From Propionibacteriaceae bacterium ZF39 (lineage in GTDB: Bacteria > Actinomycetota > Actinomycetes > Propionibacteriales > Propionibacteriaceae): DNA of 64,000 bases. Location of the stretch: contig CP154795.1 in assembly GCA_039565995.1 (NCBI GenBank), positions 3,844,001 to 3,908,000 of the forward strand, written 5' to 3'. This document shows, in pieces, positions 59,816-64,000 of this stretch. The position numbers and the translations under genes were made by a program. Numbering within the stretch: position 1 is the first letter of the stretch; each line of letters opens with the position of its first letter. The notes under the pieces were generated by a model. It saw only the letters and a list, made by a program, of their open reading frames with translations, did no database searches and was not told where the DNA came from.

Positions 59816-60516
59816 CCAGTCAGCCAGTTCTGGTTGCACGTCCGCGATTTCTCCGCCGCAGAGAGTTTCGAGACCCTCAGTCCCTCCGTCACTGCTGCCA
59901 GCCCTTCAACAGCCGAGAGTCCGTCAGCCACGGCAGCGCGGACGATGTGCACGAAGTGAAACGAGTCGACAGCATGCTTCTTGGCCACCGCGCTGGCCCC
60001 GGCATCGTTGCAGGCCAGCGCACCCTTCGGCTCGTGCCGTTCTGCCAGGTGGATCAACTCCGCTTCCCCGCCGTGGTCGCGGTGATGTGTTGATCCAGGA
60101 CTGCCCGGGTGACGCAACTGGGCATCAGCGATCAACTCGTTGCGGATGGTCTCGATGGAGTTCAGACCCTGCGGGAGCCTGCATGCTCGCCGTTCACACT
60201 CCTGAGCGAGTTTCAGCACGTCGAGGCGAAGGGTGTAGAGAGGCTCCACCTTCTGGGTAAGCACCTCCATGCGGATGGTGTCGTTGCGCTCATGCTGATC
60301 GACATACGTGAGCAAGGTGCCTCGGACTTCCTCGTCCACCCCCGCCAGGCTGTGAAAGATGCCTGTGTCCAAGTAGAAGTGACGATCCGAGAGCGGAAGG
60401 GCAAGTTCATCGGTCCAGCCAGTCGGAGACGGCTGGGGTCGGCGGCGGGGTTGGGAGGCTGGGCGGCTCCTGCCGAAACGGGGAGCAAGGTCCGCAGGGG
60501 TCGGAATCTCAGTCAA
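59794..60516 (-). CDS. PIN-domain-like protein
   Basis: The 240-residue protein begins with TTG at 60516, whose bases overlap the end of the RecB-like gene (GTTGACTGA). Residues 38 on carry the acidic PIN pattern: HFYLDTGIFHSLA (first Asp), NSIETIRNELIADA, GEAELIHLAE (Glu), and ACNDAGASAVAKK followed by VDSFHF (late Asp residues). PIN proteins are often RNases and toxins. Coupled to the nuclease gene and convergent to an ImmA gene, it may form part of a TA or defence set. A longer frame to 60594 is less likely. Confidence 0.6.
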   Translation of the reverse strand: MTEIPTPADLAPRFGRSRPASQPRRRPQPSPTGWTDELALPLSDRHFYLDTGIFHSLAGVDEEVRGTLLTYVDQHERNDTIRMEVLTQKVEPLYTLRLDVLKLAQECERRACRLPQGLNSIETIRNELIADAQLRHPGSPGSTHHRDHGGEAELIHLAERHEPKGALACNDAGASAVAKKHAVDSFHFVHIVRAAVADGLSAVEGLAAVTEGLRVSKLSAAEKSRTCNQNWLTGQSTSSS

Positions 60517-62002
60517 CGGTCGCCTGCCCTTCCTTGCACCACCGCAGGAACTCACATCGTGGACATTGTGGTCCTGGGTTGGGCAGAAAGCCACGGTCCG
60601 CCAGCCAGTGTGCTGGCGTGTCGAGCCGCCACCCTGCTACCTGGAACCGGGCCTCGTCCTGATGGGTGGTCAGTTGATGGACCGCTCCTCCTACGGGGGT
60701 GAGGACCTCTAGTTCGAGGACCGCATCCGTCGCTCCGAAATGTGCTGTGAGCCCGCCGACGAGCACGCTCAGCCACCACGCAGTGACATCCGCGAACTGG
60801 GCCCAGGCGACGTCAGCCTCCAAGGCTGCCGCGCTTTCCGAGGTCTTGATCTCCCGAAGCACCAGCACGCCGTCCCGCAGCAGCACCTCGTCAGGCTTCA
60901 TGAAGATGACGTCTGCCATGTGGGCGTCCCAGCCCACCAGCGTTTCCTCCAGGCTCAGGGTGGTGGAGACTCCCCGGTCACAGTTTGCAGCATGGGCGTC
61001 CAGGTAGGGGGCGTCCTCTTCAAATCCGGTGCCGTCGACGAGGAGCGCATCGGCACAAGGGAGGGTCCCAGCGTGACGGTCAGCGATCCAACGATGGATG
61101 CGCACGCCCCGCGCCATGCTTTCCGGGAATGCCACCTGGGTTGGAAGGTGCAGGGACTTGGCCAGCGCGGTGGCCGGACAGGTCCGATACCGCGAAAGGT
61201 CAGCCTCCGATAGGCTCCTGACCCACGGAGTGTCGTCCACGGCCCCATCGAACAAGTCCATCTGGATCAGGTCGGGACAGTGAGAGACGGCCTTGCAGCC
61301 AACGCAGTGGGAGCCGGGTACGCGGTGATTGGCGACGTAGAGGGCACGCAGGTCAGGGACAAGCGTCGTGTCCATGGACGTGCGCACTGCCTCGGGCTCG
61401 GCGCAGTCCTGAAGGACAGCCTCGGAGCCGGACCCGAGCCCGAACTCCACCACCGTCACAGCATGTACCTGCCGGTTCACAACCCAAGCCGCACCCGTTG
61501 ACCAGTGCCCTGCCTCCGCCCTGGCCTCGTTGTAGCGGAGGCGGTGAACCTCCCGGCTACCGTCCTGGGTCTGATAGACGGGAGCCCACAACTTGAGGCT
61601 GACCTCAGGGGCAAGGTCACGGCGGTGGGAGTAGTCGATGTAGGTGAGAGGTCCAACCTGGGACTCGCGTGACTCCAGGAACTCCAGGTAGTTGAGAGCG
61701 GCAGTGTCGAGGAACTCCCGCACCAGGGGATGCCGCCCCTCGTGCGTGGCATGGGCTCGTGCGAGGCCACCATCGGCGTCGCTGCCACGGCCCTGGACGA
61801 TGGCCAGGACCACTTCCTTGATCCTTGCGATGAGAAGGTCGTCGAAGGGCTCCTGCGAGGGACTATGTTCGAGCCACCCACCCCGAGCCTTGATTCCCAC
61901 GTTCGCGGGACAACGGGGATAGTCGGACGCCTCGACGTCGCTCAGGGAGAAGGCCGCTCTGGTCCCCACGTTCGCGGGGATGCCCGCCGGACTCCACGCC
62001 AT
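60509..62002 (-). CDS. RecB-family PD-(D/E)XK nuclease, Cas4-like, with two modules
   Basis: From ATG 62002 (GGAGGGG five bases upstream) the protein has 497 residues. The C-terminal half is a RecB-type nuclease: LSRYRTCPATALA, GVRIHRWIADRHAG with the first His, DVIFMKPDEVLL and VLREIKTSESA (D and E-x-K), and a Cys triad CPRCEFLRWC near the end. The N-terminal half looks like a degenerate, truncated second module ending in a Cys motif, HCVGCKAVSHC. The first 45 codons run through two CRISPR-like repeats. The partner PIN gene is downstream. Confidence 0.75.
   Translation of the reverse strand: MAWSPAGIPANVGTRAAFSLSDVEASDYPRCPANVGIKARGGWLEHSPSQEPFDDLLIARIKEVVLAIVQGRGSDADGGLARAHATHEGRHPLVREFLDTAALNYLEFLESRESQVGPLTYIDYSHRRDLAPEVSLKLWAPVYQTQDGSREVHRLRYNEARAEAGHWSTGAAWVVNRQVHAVTVVEFGLGSGSEAVLQDCAEPEAVRTSMDTTLVPDLRALYVANHRVPGSHCVGCKAVSHCPDLIQMDLFDGAVDDTPWVRSLSEADLSRYRTCPATALAKSLHLPTQVAFPESMARGVRIHRWIADRHAGTLPCADALLVDGTGFEEDAPYLDAHAANCDRGVSTTLSLEETLVGWDAHMADVIFMKPDEVLLRDGVLVLREIKTSESAAALEADVAWAQFADVTAWWLSVLVGGLTAHFGATDAVLELEVLTPVGGAVHQLTTHQDEARFQVAGWRLDTPAHWLADRGFLPNPGPQCPRCEFLRWCKEGQATVD
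61890..61987. CRISPR. Two degenerate type I-E-like repeats
   Basis: The core CCCACGTTCGCGGG occurs at 61896-61909 and 61965-61978. It is embedded in the type I-E-like repeat TGGTCCCCACGTTCGCGGGG (61960-61979). The first copy is more diverged on its right side. The period is 69 bp, not the usual 60-61 of type I-E, and no cas genes are in the window. They sit inside the 5' end of the RecB-like nuclease gene, so this may be an array remnant. Confidence 0.5.
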
Positions 62003-62260
62003 GAGCCCCTCCGATCTCTCGGTCAGAGGATAGCCCGCACGACCGACAAGTTAGCGAAGACTCCACTGGGCTTCCGAGCACCTGCCGAGGCAATACCGAA
62101 GGCCGCCAGACCGACACTTCTCGCTGGATCGTGGTCTGGGGCGGGAGTCGAGGAGTGCCTGTACGGTTTTCGAGACCTACCGCGTACGTCCCCTCGCCGG
62201 AGGGCTGGCGTCTGCCCTTGTCAGCGCATTGACTGACACACCCACTCACGTTGAAAATCG
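62003..62260. other. Intergenic region
   Basis: Between the divergent RecB-like gene and the hairpin after the SGNH gene I see no gene. Promoter boxes for the leftward nuclease gene were not resolved by eye. No further CRISPR-like repeat was found here. Confidence 0.4.
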
Positions 62261-62290
62261 AAACCTGCGCCGTTGATGACGGGGCAGGTT
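62261..62290 (-). terminator. Hairpin after the SGNH hydrolase gene
   Basis: GAAACCTGC and GCAGGTTTC form nine-base arms about a dozen bases apart. On the minus strand GATTTTC follows. It ends the leftward transcript. Confidence 0.65.
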
Positions 62291-62296
62291 TCTGCG

Positions 62297-62944
62297 CTAT
62301 CCGATGAGATGCCTCGACAGCTGGCCCCAGATTGCGTCGGCCCAGAGAGCGTGCCCCTTGTCGTTCGGGTGAAAGTAGTCGTCCGCGAAGGTGCTCATGT
62401 AAGAGCCAAGGGACAGGGACTTCGTGACTGTGTGGATTTCAGCGACCAGGTGTCCGTGCAGGGCGGCAGCTTGGCTGATTCCCCTGTTCGCCTTCTTGGC
62501 GCGGCCCTCGTAGGGCCAGTGCAGGAAGTTCGGCACTTGGCCGATCACGGAGCCTTGAGGGAGCCTGGCCGCGATCATCTTCATATCGTGAGCAAAGTCG
62601 TCTGCGCTGAACCTGCGCCGCCAAGCCACGTCGTTTCCGCCGATGACGCATGTGACGAAGTCCGGCGGGGGCAGTTCGGAGAGCTTCGGGACCTGAGAGT
62701 CCAGGACGTCTCTTGCTTTCGCTCCACTGACCGAGAGGTTCACGATGCCGACCGTCTTCCGGGTCGTCTCAGCGAGCCGCTTCGCAACCAAACCGACATA
62801 CCCCAGTGCGGGATCGTCGACGCCTACGCCGACGCCTGCCGAGTCGCCAAGGGCGACATAGGTCAAGGTGCCCTCATGCGGCCTATTCCAGTGCTCAGAG
62901 TGATCGAGTGCCTGCTGCCGGCTCTTTCGCAACGCCGTTCCCAT
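62297..62944 (-). CDS. SGNH/GDSL-family hydrolase
   Basis: The 215-residue protein has all four blocks of the family: ALGDSAGVG with the nucleophile Ser (about 33), the Gly block (VNLSVSGAKA), GGND (about 102) and the D-x-x-H pair in DDYFHPNDKGH. It lacks a signal peptide and so is cytosolic. The substrate is an ester, not identified. ATG 62944 was taken; a GTG 18 bases earlier is possible. Confidence 0.85.
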   Translation of the reverse strand: MGTALRKSRQQALDHSEHWNRPHEGTLTYVALGDSAGVGVGVDDPALGYVGLVAKRLAETTRKTVGIVNLSVSGAKARDVLDSQVPKLSELPPPDFVTCVIGGNDVAWRRRFSADDFAHDMKMIAARLPQGSVIGQVPNFLHWPYEGRAKKANRGISQAAALHGHLVAEIHTVTKSLSLGSYMSTFADDYFHPNDKGHALWADAIWGQLSRHLIG

Positions 62945-62981
62945 ACCTGGAGGATACCCCACCTGGGTATGACACGGACGG

Positions 62982-63995
62982 TCACTGCCTGCCCAGGTTC
63001 TCCACGATCTGCTTGAGCACTCGAATCGCGGTGACGTACTCGTCGTCAGTCACCCCGGCCGTCATCGAGCGATGTGCGCCGCCCATCGTTTCGCGGGCCT
63101 TCTGCAGGGCTTCCCCGCCCGCGTCGGTCAGCAGCAAACCACCCGGTGGACCGTCGATCAGTCCGCGCTCACGGAGATCGGCCAGGTCGGCCGCCAGATC
63201 GCGGTTCGACTCCTGGGCGTTGAACGGTTCCAGCCTGGACAGCAGCTCGCCTTCGGCCATCCCGTCCGTCGAGTCCAGGTGATTGAGCATCCACCATTGG
63301 GGCTGCGACAGGCTTTCTCCGCTGATCGCGGTACGCAGGGCGTCCCCGATTCGGCGATGGGCCTCGCCGGCCCAATATCCGATGGGCTGGCGTACCAGTT
63401 CCGCGGCCTCCGGCCCGGACTCGGAAGTCAGGCTCGCGGAAGAGTTCCGGTATCGCAGGGCCACAGCCCCGGAGCGAAACTCGCGGCGATCGACGAGTTC
63501 CAGAGGGATCCGTTCGCGGAGACCGGCGAGTAGGGTCGGTCCGTGACCGGCCAGGACGGGCTGGACCAGGAACTCGTACTCATCGATGAGTCCCAGATCA
63601 GCCAACGCCAGGGGGAGAGTCACACCTCCGACCCAGAGGCCGTGACCGGATTCCTGCTTGAGCTGCCCAACCGTCTGGGCCAGGTCACCCTGCAGTAGTT
63701 CGGCATTCCAGTCGACACTTGCCAACGTGGTCGACACGACGTACTTCTTCGCCCCGTGGATCGCCTCGGCGAACGGGATCTCCCACTCGCTCATCCAGTC
63801 GGGCCAGACGCCCGTGGCCGGTTTTCGCCACGCTGCCTCCATCATCTCGTAGGTCACCCGGCCGAACAACAGCGCATCGGCCCGCTCCATCTCGGCGGTC
63901 CAGTGGCGCATCGACTCCTCATCGGGCGGGAGTCCCGCCTCGTGATGGCAGCAGCCGTCGAGCGTGACGTTGATCGAATACCGAAGTGGCCTCAT
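62982..63995 (-). CDS. Fused RibD/DHFR-like reductase and MarR-type regulator
   Basis: Residues 1-185 are a RibD C-terminal/dihydrofolate-reductase-like domain: YSINVTLDG, ADALLFGRVTYEMM, KKYVVSTTL, LWVGGVTLPLALADLGLIDE and VLAGHGPTLL. Residues 200-337 form a MarR-like winged HTH (SQPQWWMLNHLDSTDGMAEG, DLRERGLIDGPPGGLLLTDAG). These are normally separate proteins. No internal start with a ribosome-binding site is evident, so a true fusion is likely, in which the reductase part may sense a ligand. It ends 37 bp before the SGNH start. Confidence 0.8.
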   Translation of the reverse strand: MRPLRYSINVTLDGCCHHEAGLPPDEESMRHWTAEMERADALLFGRVTYEMMEAAWRKPATGVWPDWMSEWEIPFAEAIHGAKKYVVSTTLASVDWNAELLQGDLAQTVGQLKQESGHGLWVGGVTLPLALADLGLIDEYEFLVQPVLAGHGPTLLAGLRERIPLELVDRREFRSGAVALRYRNSSASLTSESGPEAAELVRQPIGYWAGEAHRRIGDALRTAISGESLSQPQWWMLNHLDSTDGMAEGELLSRLEPFNAQESNRDLAADLADLRERGLIDGPPGGLLLTDAGGEALQKARETMGGAHRSMTAGVTDDEYVTAIRVLKQIVENLGRQ

Positions 63996-64000
63996 CTCGA

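Overview
The window reads as GC-rich actinobacterial DNA: GTG and TTG starts are frequent, and an Erm(X)-like methylase, MobF relaxase, DUF2637, ArdC and SGNH proteins resemble families common in Micrococcales and Corynebacteriales. The genus cannot be fixed from the sequence alone. Almost everything is accessory. No rRNA, tRNA or housekeeping operon was seen.

Layout. (1) 1-24 kb is a mobile conjugative or integrative element. It has an integrase / XRE / zinc-finger module at the left edge and a leftward transfer-replication block (cell-wall hydrolase, membrane-anchored transfer protein, ParB, two unknowns, DUF2637 protein, Prim-Pol, ArdC antirestriction). A resistance cargo follows (AraC, IS256-type IS, truncated MFS pump, tandem GNAT, TetR, AraC, Erm methylase with an RLR leader peptide, ABC-F ATPase), and then a MobF relaxase-helicase. 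A DUF5367-like membrane protein, a TetR regulator and a DprA-like protein come next. No VirB4 or other ATPase of a mating channel is present, so transfer functions are incomplete here.

(2) 24.2-30.5 kb holds small genes. Two of them, a PD-(D/E)XK-like gene and an unknown, are each split by one copy of the same 1434-bp IS256-family element. The copies are in opposite orientation and each has its own 8-bp target duplication. (3) 30.7-41.5 kb is a rightward defence operon: type III modification and restriction subunits, Hachiman HamA and HamB, an unrecognised gene and a Schlafen/AlbA_2-type gene with a coiled coil. (4) 41.6-46.1 kb is a decaying mobile module: recombinase-type HTH genes (one frameshifted), a DDE transposase gene broken by a single amber codon, a degenerate tyrosine-recombinase-like gene, a 38-bp nested palindrome and a divergent HTH gene.

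(5) 46.1-62.0 kb is a second defence region: RHH regulator, replication-organiser-like protein, a second complete type III R-M pair, TcmP with a convergent DUF5131 three-Cys partner, a wHTH regulator, a lipoprotein, XRE plus TIR protein, an HTH/ImmA peptidase facing a PIN protein, and a RecB-like nuclease whose first codons run through two copies of a type I-E CRISPR-like repeat. (6) 62.2-64 kb has an SGNH hydrolase and a fused RibD/DHFR-like-MarR protein, which may be ordinary chromosome.

The modules fit an element that carries antibiotic resistance together with stacked anti-phage and anti-plasmid systems. ArdC would protect incoming DNA from host restriction. The two type III systems, Hachiman and the TIR protein would guard the host cell. 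These roles are inferred from family membership.
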